Below are positions 1 through 12,013 of a DNA stretch of 64,000 nt, one piece after another (positions within the stretch are counted from its first letter, which is position 1; each line of letters begins with the position of its first letter). The stretch spans positions 35,676,513 to 35,740,512 of the forward strand of contig CAMGYJ010000011.1 of assembly GCA_946122785.1 (NCBI GenBank), in the 5' to 3' direction. Origin of the DNA: Linum tenue (Eukaryota > Streptophyta > Magnoliopsida > Malpighiales > Linaceae). The notes under the pieces were generated by a model. It was not told where the DNA came from. It ran no database searches and worked only from the letters and a program-made list of their open reading frames with translations. The translations under genes were made by a program, and so were the position numbers.

Positions 1-20
1 CTACATTAACATCACAAGTC

Positions 21-3000
21 TCAATGCTTCTTAGACTTTCTACCCTTTTTCTCCCCATGCGCATGCAACGGCTTTCTTCCTCGATTGAGTAAGTTTGTCT
101 TGAAATTCACCTTCTCAGTCTCAATTTGGGCAGGTCTTGCATGTCTCTCAAAATATTCATCGGATTGTGTCTTAACTGTAGCTTTCACCTCATTCAGATC
201 CGTAGTGAGCAAGTACATTGTAAGTTGTGCCCGCTCATAGTCACTGTGGAACTGGTCAAGCTTCTTGGAATATCGATCTGGATCCAGCAAGTAATTGATG
301 ACAAATAGTCCACAATCAAATCTGTAATATAACAAATAATTACCATGGTCATGATGCGAACAAATAATTATCGAACTTAATTAGAACAATGCACGATTGA
401 ACAACAACAAAGGGTACCCATTTGGTTGGCAAGCAACATCCTGGCGATATCTAACCACGAAGTCCACAAATGAAAACGCCCCACAGATATCATCCTTAAG
501 CAACCAATCTAGACCCAATTTCTGCAAATGAAAACATCCACCTCATCGATATATAACGACAAAGTCGGCAAATGAAAAACAACTAACAACTAAGCAATAA
601 GTAAAGCTTGAAAACTTGAAGAACAAGAAGCAAACCAGTTTCTGCATCCTTGCATCATATTCTTCATTATGAGTTCCTCGTAATGAGTCCCAGATTTCAA
701 TTTCTTTGGCTTCCATGTTAAAGACCGCCAGATAGAAGTGCTTCAACGTGAGGTTGAAAATTGGGACATGAATCTGAAATAATGGACAAACAAACAATAA
801 TTATCAATTTAACATAGGAGGGTGAAGCCATTTCCTTTTAGAAAACAACATTACAACATACCTTACTGCAGTAAAGTAGCTCACCAATACAATATCGCTC
901 AACTATCTTATATGAACGCATCTTAGCCATAAATTGCTCCTCGTTGCAATGACTCGCACGCTCCTAGAAAAATAAAACACAGTCACCCACACAAGCTACA
1001 TGTAACAAAAAATAGATTAATTTCATGACAAGAATAGACAAAGCAGACAACTGTACCGAAACTGAAGGTGGAAAGAACCAAGACAAGCCACCACTGCGAC
1101 CACAACTCCGTTCTTCTAGTGTCTTGCACAGACACGCCATTTCTATAATCTAATGCATCATCATCACATATACCAAAGTCAGCAATACACGTTCAATCTA
1201 CTAAATTACACACATAAATGAACTTACCCTTGTTGAAATTTTGGTCCTTGGCAAAAGCTCGACAAAATCTTCACGTAACAAGGAAAGAACCCCGCCACCA
1301 ACACTAACCAATGTGTCACTGTTATACAATACCAAGTTCAAACAACACAACATTAGAATAAGCAAATACCAAAAACATCCTACAAATATAATCCAATTTT
1401 ACTTGTAATGATTTCGGGAGGTACCTTTCGGGAAGCTCACTACTAAAAGCAAATTGAAGCATCTTTACTGCCTCCAGAGTCAATGGTGTCTCAACAACAA
1501 AGGGAGGAGCACGGTACAAAGGTTGTGCTTTCTTAGCTCTGGGATTTGCCCGTTCGAATGGAGAGACCACATACAAACTAGGCTTCAATTTAGACACACT
1601 ACGTAGTGCACCTCCCTTTCGTCCCTTTCTTGTTCAAAAACAAAACCAGTTCATTAGTAACCACACCATAAGAACCAATAATTAGAAAAATTAATCAAGT
1701 GAAATACCTTCACAGCCTTGGAACAACCATCATTAGCAGCAACACTTTCATCACTCAACAATATGAATTTCTCAACTTGCGACGCTTTAGGCTGCTTGCA
1801 AGGAGACTTTTTCACAACTTTCACAGAAGGAGATTCAGAACATCTCTCATCTCCAATTTCCCCCTCAGCTTCTCCCGAATTCTCAACTTTGGCAGTCTTG
1901 ACACATTCCAAGGTAGGAGAAATGGGTTCCCTAGGTTTTTCAACCTCACCCTTCTGATCGTTCTTTTTCAACTCAGCTGTAGGAGAAATGGGTTCCCTAG
2001 GCTGCTCCCTTGACAACGGATCACCTACAGTTGCTTTCACTGCCTCTATAAGGGACTTCACTGCAGTACCGATTTCGTCTCTAAAAGCCCGAAATTCGTT
2101 CTCCATTTTCACAACCCGGCTCATTAGCTCATTATCTCTAGAAGCAGCATCACCCATTGCCACTCTAAATTCTTGACCAAAGTTGTCAATTCTACCCTCC
2201 ATGGTACTAAACCGAGCATCAATACGCTCATAGAGAAGCAGCTCATCCCCGTCGGGTTTGTGGCGTTTCCCATCTCTTTTTCCCCGTTTCCTTGGAGGTG
2301 ATTTCAAACCGGCATCCTCAGCTGATCTTTTCCCCGAACTGCTGGAAACCTATAAATTAATTAAAAAGGGAACCAAATGTACCATTAGCATGCTCCAACT
2401 TGTCAAAAGAATCAAATATACTATCAATCTTACCACTTTTGTTAACAATAACTCCACGTCTCCGCTCCCCCAACTCATCAAATCCAAACTCCCATCAACG
2501 GTTTGGAAAATACCATTTGCATGCTCCAAGAATATTAACTACAAAAAAAAAAATACTATAATCAACATGATGATTAATCATTACAAATATGTAGAAAGTC
2601 GGGATTAGCAATTATTTACCTCCAAAAACAGCAAGCAACCCGGTATATACTCTCTTTTATAAGCATTATGGTCGCAGATGCATTTGACCAATTCATTGAA
2701 GCAAAAGGATGCCCAATTCTTCTTCGGAATGTCTGCAACATCGGTGACAGCGTATACCGAAGACAAGGAAATGTCCTCTCTTCTACTTGGTACTAATAGC
2801 ACCCCCATTACGTACAAAATAAACATTTGAAGAAATAGATCGTCGCTATCTTTCATCTTCGACAACTCCTTCTTCATTAAGCTTGTGGAAATCGCCTGTC
2901 GGCCACAATCACGTGTCGAAAACACTCTAAATGGTTCCAGTTCCTCTGATCTTCCCTCCACTTCTTCACCATTCAAGATGATATCAGTACCTCCCTCAGG

Positions 3001-3264
3001 AACACCCATAATTCGCTCGAAATCTTTGGCCGAAATATGCACTTCCAACCCATACGCCTTAATTGTGCTTTCTTCCAGATTAAAGCTCTTAACAAGTTTC
3101 TCCAACAACTCACGTTGTAGCTTTCTTGCTTTGACTTCAAGAATACGACCAAAGCCACATCTCCTAATGGCATCTGATTGACAAGCCTCTAAATTTGAGA
3201 CTACTGAGAATACTTTCCTAGGAGAACATCGCGTGCTGAAAATTTGATGCCTCTTCGTCTTCAT
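21..3264 (-). CDS. Ulp1-type (C48) cysteine protease, transposon-associated
   Basis: A multi-exon gene read from 3264 down to the stop at 21. Exons I can place with consensus GT/AG sites are 3264-2620, 2538-2434, 2349-1708, 1624-1425, one starting at 1318, several short ones between 1150 and 420, and 321-21; phases agree wherever I checked. The first exon is a domain found at the start of many plant transposon-borne Ulp1 proteins. Exon 3 is a charged linker with a basic stretch (PPRKRGKRDGKRHK) and two copies of PREPISPT. The C-terminal exons hold the protease core: HFYLAVFN (catalytic His), IWDSL (Asp) and QPNGFDCGLF (oxyanion Gln and nucleophile Cys; the QPNG/FDCG join is made by splicing). 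The family removes SUMO-like modifiers. I infer that this copy belongs to a Kaonashi-like MULE or a similar element, not to the host ULP1/OTS set, because of its N-terminal domain and the neighbouring repeat array. No disabling change was seen. Confidence 0.72.
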
Positions 3265-3479
3265 TATAGAACAATTTTAGCAAACTGCAAAATTAAAACA
3301 ACAGAAAAATTATAAGCATGCCTTGAAACACGAATTATAAGCATGCCGAAGAGTACAAACAAAATACAAGTTCTAACTACCAGAAGAACTGAAAACCCCC
3401 TACATCAACACCTGAGTACACTAATTAACCATGAAATCCGCCATTGGCATATATAAATTTCACCCAAAACACCCAGCTT

Positions 3480-3905
3480 TCATTAAATTTCACCCAAAAT
3501 GCAAAATCTCACGGCCGTGACATGACCCGTGAGAAGCAAAGAGAAGTTTTCATATCTCCAGACAATCTCACGGCTTTGGCTTCATAAATCACGACCGTTA
3601 AAATAAGCCGTGAAACTAAAAACACCCACTAAATATTCTCACGGCTAATTCTTGAAATTTCACACCCGTGAGAAGTCCAGCATTTCAATTACACAAACAC
3701 GGCTCATCTCACGGCCGTGATACTGTCGAACCCAACCCGTGAAAACCCCTGGAACTCCCCCCTTTTTTAAAAAAAATCTAACGGTACATCTCCCGGCCGT
3801 GATATTTTCATATGTGAGGCGTGTTTTTGAGTTTCAGCTGTGACCATATCACGGGTTAATCTCACGCCCGTGATATTTACAGATGAGCCGTGAGAAGTGC
3901 ATATT
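3480..3905. repeat. Array of CACGGCCGTGA-like palindromes
   Basis: About a dozen copies of CACGG, CCGTGA and the full palindrome CACGGCCGTGA, in both orientations, spaced 15-40 bases apart in AT-rich DNA. The array lies just upstream of the Ulp1 gene, as the terminal arrays of the two MULEs lie upstream of their genes. I read it as the subterminal region of the element carrying the protease. Its outer end could not be fixed. Confidence 0.6.
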
Positions 3906-5014
3906 TACAGATGAATCTCTAATCAGAAAAATAATACTGGAATGCATGAAAGAATGAACTAATGATTAAGCATGAGGAGATGAAGTCCAAGGTTTACTTG
4001 ATGAATCACGACATAACCTATCAATTGCATCACAATCTTGCTCTAATAGTAAACTGAGGTACTAATCACATAAACGTAGACGGAGCCATCATTCAAACGA
4101 AATAAAAAGCTCAAATGAATGCATAGAATCACATAAGACTAATGCAAAGCTCATGCAAAGAATCACAGAAGACAAATGCTTCGATTACCCTTTTCTACAA
4201 TACATCCACACAACAAGCATACTACAAATAGTTGCTAGCTTAACCACAATGGGAACATGATTAGGACTCCTCTCCCAGCGCTCACAAAGACAAGATGAAT
4301 TGCATGCTTGGAATGACGATTATGTAACTCAACAAGGCAATAGCTCTCTCGACACATGCAACTCACACAGGTTTTCCAAGTGAAATGGAGTTTCCATTTA
4401 TGAAAAAGTAAACAAAAAAAGTTTCCAAAACTAATTTATGATATCATTTTCATGAGATAGCATTTAGCTATGGTGGAAAACCACATAAAGAACACATGAT
4501 CTTTGCTTGGTTCATGCATGCTATTTCCTAGGCTCTTTCACCAAGTGTGAGTTTTCTTGGTGACAAGCATTTTCCTCTTTGGTACATGATTAAATTGTTC
4601 ACTACCCAACAAGGCAACCACAACCATGCACAACTCTCCCTTCAAGCTTCAATGTGTAAATCGACTCACAATGAACTTTAGTAGCAGGAAGATTAGAAGT
4701 GGAAGATAGATAACTGACTGACTTGTACTAAATAATACTTTCTCTCCGAGGAACTGCGAATGTGTGTGTGTGAGTGTGTGTGTGTGAGAGAGAGAGAGAA
4801 TGAATTGTGTTGTTTATTCATTACCAATGTCAGCTGATATTAGACACTCTCCTTCATGATCAGGTCAGACAAGATGGTTCCCGATGGCGAGAGAATGCAG
4901 CTAATTGAACACAAAACCCATCCAAGGCCAGCCAGCCAATTCATTCATCAGAAAACAGCAGAATAACAACAAAGGTAACAAAGGAGGATAACATGCCTGA
5001 TAGCCGAGTTTCCT
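3906..5014. other. Non-coding stretch, nothing recognised
   Basis: AT-rich sequence with no convincing coding potential on either strand and no recognisable repeat apart from the microsatellite at 4761-4798. Confidence 0.5.
4761..4798. repeat. (TG)n(AG)n microsatellite
   Basis: A compound dinucleotide run, TG repeats passing into AG repeats, about 38 bases. It is a likely length-polymorphic marker. Confidence 0.9.
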
Positions 5015-5660
5015 TTGCCGACGTCAGTACTCAAGGTCGGCGGCCCTGTTCCTAGAAATCAGTTTGCCACGCTGCCACCGTTGGTCGCCAGCCGGATCTG
5101 TTTCCTTGTTACTTTGTTCTCCCCCGCTACCGTTGATTTTAAGCTTCCTTACCTCGCCATCGCAGTCGTTATCACCATCTTGACATCCGTCAATTTCATT
5201 GCTGATTGGCGATCCCAGAAGCGAACGGAAACAGGGAAACCCCTTCTGACGTCGCCTCTCCGTCTCCTTTCTCCCTTCACCGGCCCATCCTGCTTTCCCC
5301 GCTGGGCTCGACTTCAAATCGTCGGTTGGCTGACAAGGGTTCAACGCAGAACTACCTAATCCAGATTGAGAGAAGCAGCGGGAGCTAACAAACCGAAACA
5401 ATCTCGCCTCCCCTTCGAGTTGGCGGTTGTCTACAGAATCGTTCACCGCATAACTACCAAATCTCACCTTCCTCCGATCAGCAGCAAGCGCCAGTCCTTG
5501 TTCCCAAAATTGTCCGCTGACAAATGGACTCCTTCCGTGTTGTGGGAAGGAGAAAGCAAAACATATTTAACCCAGAAGAAAATGGAAGGTGATTTCAGCC
5601 GCAAAAAAGTAGTGGGAACCCACGGTTTCTTATCTCTCCGTGAGGTGGGAATTTTCTAAT
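5015..5660. other. GC-richer block with overlapping short ORFs, unassigned
   Basis: This block is clearly richer in GC than its flanks and is open on both strands: 147 codons on the minus strand from 5467 to 5024 and 97-114 codons on the plus strand. None of the translations shows a motif I recognise. It could be a 5' exon or leader of a minus-strand gene, or transposon cargo. The AT-rich DNA around it suggests a different origin. Confidence 0.3.
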
Positions 5661-5699
5661 TTAATCCCGCGTAAACACCCTGCCACGTCAGATTCCTAA

Positions 5700-6300
5700 A
5701 ATTACTCTATGGGCAGGAAAATTTGAATGGGGATTGCAGTTTTACTTTTCAGCTATAAATGATATTGTTGATTGACTAACTGATTATTCTCCTATGTGAG
5801 AGAAACCAAATTTTGAATAAAAAGAAGATACAAGGTTGTTTGGTTTTGGGATAGTTAAATAAATTCATTGTTATCAATGCATGCATAATAATATAGACGT
5901 ATATAAAAAAATTTGATGTGTTATAGTTTACATTGTTTGGTTTCTATGATAGTTGTTCTAGTATTTAAATAAGATATATTGCTTTTTAGGTACAATGTCA
6001 CTTTTACCATTTGTTTTTAATATAAAAAACAAAACACATAAATAAAGTAGGGACATAGTTGGAAATAGAAAACACTCGAACAATCTCAAACAAACAATCT
6101 CAACAATCTCACAAAAAACTTGAGATATTACTATCACTCATTTTGAGTGATAGTTTCCATCACATCATGCAAACAATGCATGTATAGTTTGTGTAGAAAA
6201 TTAAAAAAATAATGCATTGTGGAAAATTCATGCATTGTACCTATTCCAACAAAATAATCACCAAAACCGAATTTATGACTCTTTCTACAAATAACTTCTT
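5700..6300. other. AT-rich intergenic stretch, nothing recognised
   Basis: AT-rich sequence with short runs of repeated words (for example CTCAAACAAACAATCTCAACAATCTC near 6080). No gene or defined element was found. Confidence 0.45.
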
Positions 6301-6309
6301 CAACAACTG

Positions 6310-6870
6310 GTCAACGATCATTGGATATTGTGGTCTTCACTGTGAGATTTGTGGTTTGGTTTCTCATGTTTTTGGTATGCCTTTTGAGTTATGCTTTATT
6401 ATGTTTGTGGTTCCCGTTAAAAAGTTTTTTGTTGTACTTTAAAAAAAAAAATTGGTTTGTTTTGTGGGGTTTCTGGTATGTTTTAATAGATTTTTTGTTT
6501 GCATTAGGATGTTTCTAATGTGATTTTTGTAGTTTGTTTTCCGTGTTTGTGGTTTGCATTATGAGTTTTTTTGTGTGCTTATGAAATATTTGTGGTATGA
6601 TTTGTGAGGTTTCTGGTTTGTTTTAGGGAATTTTTGGTATGCATTAGTATGTTTCTTGTTTGCTCTTTATGGTATGTTTTATCTTATTTATGGTTTGTAA
6701 TATTAAGTTTCTGATGTCCATTAGAAATATTTGTAGTATGATTTGTGGGGTTTCTGGTATGTTTTAGAAGACTTGTGGACTGCATTAGCAAGTTTCTGGT
6801 ATGTTTTTTATTGTTTGATTTACCGTGTCTGTGGTTTGGATTAGGAGTTTTTTATGTGGTTATGAACAAC
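6310..6870. repeat. Degenerate TG/T-rich tandem repeat
   Basis: Loosely repeated words such as GTTTCTGGTATGTTTTAG, TTTGTGGTATG and GTATGCATTAG recur at roughly 60-110-base intervals over about 550 bases. The short T-rich ORFs here (for example 6212-6442 and 6745-6951) are artefacts of the repeat and give hydrophobic low-complexity peptides. Confidence 0.55.
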
Positions 6871-6879
6871 GAGTATCCG

Positions 6880-7180
6880 AGAAAAGCAACAACTAAAACG
6901 AACTTTTCAAAATCAATAACTAGTGTTCGTGAAACTTTTCAAAATCAATAACGAGTATTCGAAACACGAACACGAATTTATACACTCAACAAATGCATAT
7001 GAGAAATATAATAGATCATTAAAGTGACCTATGTATTAACTTGGTGCTCTTATCATGTCTAGTAGTTCTTCTCCAACTTGAGTAGCATTATTTGATCATG
7101 AATGCACCAATTTGATTACACCACTTAATTGCAAATTACCTTTCAACAATGGGCTCCTACATTGTTAGTTTCAAGTTTGG
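6880..7180. other. AT-rich stretch, nothing recognised
   Basis: Contains a local duplication of the words ACTTTTCAAAATCAATAAC and ACGAGTATYCGA around 6865-6965. Nothing coding was seen. Confidence 0.4.
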
Positions 7181-7412
7181 ATCAACTGAAGCACCAAGAA
7201 TTCAAATCTTATCACTCCTTTGAGGCATTGTTTTACTTTGGGCTTACTCTGAAAAATGGTTTTGTATAGTGAGTTATTTTTTTCCCTCTTGTAAGCTGGT
7301 GGCTCCGGCTTGATTAGTTAGGAAAGCTGCAGGTGGCTACTTGCCTGGTTTTTTATTTTTTATTTATTGTTTGGTTTCTCTTCTTAAATTAATAAAATTA
7401 TCGCCATTATAA
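7180..7412 (+). mobile_element. LINE 3'-tail remnant
   Basis: The words GTGGCTCCGGCTTGATTAG, CTGCAGGTGGCTACTTGCC and AATAAAATTATCGCC follow one another as they do in the 3' untranslated ends of many plant L1-type LINEs. No reverse-transcriptase coding remains upstream, so this is at most a short 3' fragment. The identification is from general recognition. Confidence 0.4.
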
Positions 7413-8110
7413 AAGAAATGTCCGTCAATATAACCAAGTTTAATTAGTATCAGTTACAAAACATATTGGAATGTGTTGATATGATCGGCATAATCAATTT
7501 CTGACTTTTAAACAAACTAAAGTTGTTTTCGTGAATTAAAAAGTCGAAAGAAAAATTACTGAATTTGAAAGTTAAATACTAATGTCATTTGTGAAATTCA
7601 AATGTACAAATTTAGATGTTTATGATATTTGTTAAATATACATACACAATTGTATTTAAATATGATCATTTTTATTTAATTTGAAAAGTCTTATTTAATA
7701 TAAATAAAAAGTAGATTTTAGTGAGATTGTCTTCAAGTATGTTATATGCCTAAATTCATTAAGTGCTAACAATTTTCCACTTTCCTATATATTTTGCTAA
7801 AATCGACATGAACTGGTTGTATTACTGGTCATTCCATGCTACTTGCCAAACCGACATAATAGTACCGGCTTGACAACCTTGCTAACTTCGTCAAACAATG
7901 TATTAAAGGTAATAAATTAAGTAGAATATTACTTTCTACCATTTTTTTCAAGTAACTTAAAACCAACGTCAATGTTACCAATTTATACAACCCATAAACG
8001 ATGGAGTTTAAAATGACGACATATTATTTATATTCTAAAGCCACTATCATATTGAACAACTTCAGAGTTTAGAATCAGGTTTATATGCATGGAATGTATA
8101 ATCTAATTGA
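7413..8110. other. AT-rich stretch between LINE tail and MULE-1
   Basis: About 700 bases of AT-rich DNA without open frames, RNA genes or clear repeats. Confidence 0.5.
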
Positions 8111-8470
8111 GGACAGCTGATGTAAATGGAAAAAATCCCACTGTACACACGTTCTTAAAAAAAAATTCCCAAAATACATAAGTTATAAAAAAATTTCCCA
8201 AAGTACACATGTTTGAGCATCACCGTTTTTGACAAACGCAGTGAATAATATCACCGCGTTCATCTAAAACGGTGATGTATTCACCGCGTTTGATTAATTA
8301 AAAACGGTGAATACATTCACCGTTGTAGGTTAGCGCGGTGATCTTTTCCCACGTTTCCCACCCCTGGTAGGTCAAAATTAGGTCACAGCTACCAACTATT
8401 CACCGTTTGAGACAAACGCGGTGATGGTGTTCACCGTGTTCGACAAAAACAGTGAATAGTAGGAAGATTT
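8111..8470. repeat. MULE-1 left terminal inverted repeat and palindrome array
   Basis: The outer 110 bases match the right end in inverted orientation. From 8218 to 8460 there are about ten CACCG...CGGTGA half-sites, as TTCACCGCGTTTGA or AAAACGGTGAT, in alternating orientation. A short leader then leads to the mudrA start at 8774. Confidence 0.8.
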
Positions 8471-8773
8471 TCCTATAAATAGCACAACACCAGCAGCTGT
8501 AAAAACATAACCACTCCCCTTTCTTCAAATTTCAGCAACCAAAATCGAGCATAATACACATAACAGAAATTTTTCGGTATGTCTATACTTTTCGTATTAT
8601 AGTCTAATTATGTTTTTAGTAGTTATAGTATGATTTAATTTTCGTATTATGTTGTTGTTAGTTAGTTGAATTTATGTTCGTTAGTTATGAGATGGATAAT
8701 ATTAGTTGTACAATATGATTTTGGTTAATTTTACTGTCTTTAAGCTAATAGATACTTATTGTAAATTGTAGAT

Positions 8774-11550
8774 ATGGGTAAATTCAAGAAGTTTCATCTT
8801 ACTATTCGCTGGAATGGAAGGGTGACAAACTCTGACATAGGCATTGATTATGAGGACGGCGAATCCATAATGCTGAAAATTGATTCCCGATTCAATTTTC
8901 AAGAACTCTGTGATATTTGTGCAGACAGGGTTTGTACGAGCGGACAGACGAGACTTGGCAAAATTACTTACCGGTATCCAGACATGAGTGCTGGCGGGGT
9001 TGTGTTCCAAGAAGTTGTCATAAACGATGATGACGCGGTTACGATGATGTTACAGTTCCTAAGCGATAACCAAGTCCGGCTTGCAGAGGTGTATGTTGAG
9101 ACCGAGGCGGTCGGTGAATCTTATTCTCACCAGTATTCTTATGATGATGGTTTTGCAGGAGGGTACGGATGGGGTGGTAGTTCGAGCAACTACGAAGGCA
9201 GTGGTTATACAGGAGGTTACGGGGAGGGTGGTGGTTCAATCAACTACGGTGGAGGTAGTAGTTCAGGATGGGTGCCATCGGAAGAATACTCGCCCATTTG
9301 TTGAGGCTGATGGTGTTCAATGGCCTGCTTGGGGGCCAGAGTGGTCTGAAATCGAGAATACCATTCGATCAGGTCGTACTTCACATGAACGAGAAGACAA
9401 TGTTGGTGATCGTGGTCATGTTGATCCTTCTGGCCCGAGCTATCCATTCGAGTCGAGCGATGAGGATACTGAGGAAGATTTGAGATCAGTGAGCGAGGAG
9501 GAGGAAGATACTGATGATAACGAGGATGAGGCGTCATTTCGTGAGGCACCCACGCCATATTACACACAGGTTCCAACTCAATTTTTACATAGTCAGAATG
9601 ACCCCCCCCGACTTTGTCCCTATGCCAGTGTACAATCCGACGGCCAATTTGGAGGTGGGTATGGCGTTCACATCGAAAGACGCTGTGCAGGATGCTTTTA
9701 CAGAAGAGGCGTTGAGGCGCAATTTCGAGTGGAAGGTAAAATATTCTGACAGTAAACATGTCATATGCAAGCATGATGCAGAGGGTTGTACACATGCTCC
9801 TCTTCTATACTTTCCCAAGATCACAGGCAATTAAAAGCAAAGAAAGTTGGGAGAACTATTAAGCACCTTATAGAAGCACAACCAGATATCAAGGTGAAAG
9901 CTATCATGGCAGAGGTGAAGGATCGACATTCTTACACGATACGGTACAAAAAAGCATGGCATGGAAAGCAGAAAGCCATGGCTGAGGTGTATGGTGATTG
10001 GGAGGATTCGTATGCTTTACTCCCTAGACTTATGGGAGCAATGGAGGAGTCCAATCCTGGGACTGTTTTCGTCCCAGTATACAACAATGTATACACTGAG
10101 GATCAAGTTCGAGTACAGGAGAAGCTGATGTTCCATCGTCTTTTTTGGGCTTTTAAACCATGCATTGACGGTTTTGGGTTCTGCATACCGGTTATTCAGG
10201 TATTTTACCAACTGGTTCCGGTTTTAAATGTTGTATTATTTTCTGTTACGTATATTTCATACTAATTAGATCCTAATTTTTTATTAAGGTTGACGGAACT
10301 TTCCTTACTGGGAAGTACAGAGGATGTCTTCTAATTGCCATTGGCGTTGATGGAAACCGACGGATTTTTCCGCTTGCATTTGCATTAGTGGAAGGGGAGA
10401 ACAGCTTAAGTTGGGCATGGTTCTTTGACCAACTACACGAACACGTGACACAGCGGGAAGATATTACGATTATATCCGATCGACATGCGGGGATTAGGAA
10501 TGCTGTTGGTGGTTTTCCCGACGAGTGGGAATGGAGATGGCGATGGTGTATTCGACACTGGCTCGCCAATTTCCAGCACAAATTTGGGAAGAAGAAAGAC
10601 ATCAAAAATCAACTTTGGAATGCAGGTACTAATGTTTTTCTTATGCGATTTAAGTTTGTGTTTATTAAGCTGACGTTATTCATCATGTATTGACCAGTTT
10701 CGATTTTGTTCACCATTCAGCGGTTGCACATCAACCAAAAAAGTACGAGCAGAAGATGAAAACGATCCGTCAGACCCACCGAGCTGGAGCAGTATGGGCT
10801 GAAGGTCAAGAGTTGCCCATGTGGACGTTCCATATGGACAACGGGGCCAGATGGGGCATTGCAACTACCAAATATGGAGAAAGTATAAATAATGTGTACA
10901 AGGGTCTTCGAGCGATGCCTATTTTTGTCATCGTGGAGATGTCTTACTGGAAGGTCAACGAGTGGCGAGTTGCTCGGCTACAGCAAGCTATAGGGAGGGA
11001 GTTGCAAGGTCATTCAATAGCACATGATGTATTCGCTCAAATGCAGAAGAAGGATGAAAAATCCAGTAAGCATAAGGTTGTTCTTTTTAACCGCAGTGAA
11101 GGAATATTCGCTGTCGAAACAGGTATATGGGGTGGAGGGAGACTTGGTCACTATCGTCAAACGGTTAAATTGCACTACGAATTAGGGGAGTGTTCTTGTC
11201 AAAAGTACCAGAACGAAAGGATACCCTGTTCACATGCAATGGCGGTTGCTAAGTCAATAACCATGAACAGAAACAGCCTGATGAGTCCTTACTACACTGA
11301 ACAAGCGATACGGAACTCATATAATGCAGCTTTGAGCCCCATGCCAGATGAAGCGTATTGGCCTATATACGCTGGAAAGTTGATTATCCCACCGTTGCAC
11401 CTAAAACGCACCAAAGGCCGTCCTAGAGTTGAAAGGATACACAATGAGATGGATCAAGTTGAACGGACGAGAAGGGGACCGAAGCGATGCTCTAAGTGCA
11501 GACAACCTGGTCACGACAAGAGGCGTTGCCCAGGACAACCATCAACTTAA
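8774..11550 (+). pseudogene. mudrA: MULE-1 mudrA-type transposase, frameshifted
   Basis: The start at 8774 opens an N-terminal MuDR-type domain of about 110 residues, then a Gly/Tyr/Ser-rich segment. The frame breaks near 9290-9300 and continues in another frame (PFVEADGVQW, then an acidic Glu/Asp tract). A run of eight C at about 9602-9609 shifts it again into VYNPTANLEVGMAF. Between HDAEGC (about 9785) and SQDHRQL the usual Cys/His core of the WRKY-GCM1-like zinc finger is missing. The catalytic part follows: an exon to 10199, intron 10200-10288, exon 10289-10625 with VDGTFL and ISDRHAGI (two acidic catalytic residues), intron 10626-10720, and a last exon to 11550 with a SWIM finger (CSCQKYQNERIPCSHA) and a CCHC knuckle (CSKCRQPGHDKRRCP). 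Splice phases join cleanly. The catalytic half is intact and the DNA-binding half is broken. The C8 shift could be a sequencing error. Confidence 0.85.
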
Positions 11551-12013
11551 TTTGCATTTACTTGTATCCTGCTACTAAATTGATCGCTTGTTTAAATTTT
11601 CATTACCGCTTGCATTTGAAGTCCAAGTATTTTGTTAACTGAAGCCATGTTCTCCTTGTCGATACGATCGCGCTGCCGCAAACGGCTCGTTATTTCAACC
11701 TCAAACGAATAAGATACGCGCGTTTTAGTTTTTAGTACGCAAAAGTTACTTTAACGACACGTGCAGCTTTGAACTCACTTATCTCACTCGTTTGGACTCG
11801 GAATTGAGATCTGTAAGATTCTATGTGATCGTGGTTGATTTCCAACTTTTTCGTGTTGAGGGAAGATACTGATTCTTGATAAAATGATCCAGAATATTCA
11901 TTCGACAACTTAAGTGCGTAGGATAGTTTTTAGACAATGCAAACTCAAATAACAACACCTAAAAATGTCAAAAACAACATGGATAGTTCACTACAATGAT
12001 AAACATGATAAAT
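11551..12013. other. Intergenic space between convergent mudrA and PMD genes of MULE-1
   Basis: About 460 bases of AT-rich sequence holding the two 3' ends. No repeats or ORFs of note. Confidence 0.6.

Noticed and set aside
6212..6951. Hydrophobic short ORFs resembling small membrane proteins
   Set aside because: They come from a T/TG-rich degenerate repeat; composition explains the hydrophobicity.
8100..8110. A 9-bp target duplication for MULE-1
   Set aside because: Flanks TCTAATTGA on the left and TAGATGGCG on the right do not match in any offset tried; either an end is altered or the boundary is misplaced.
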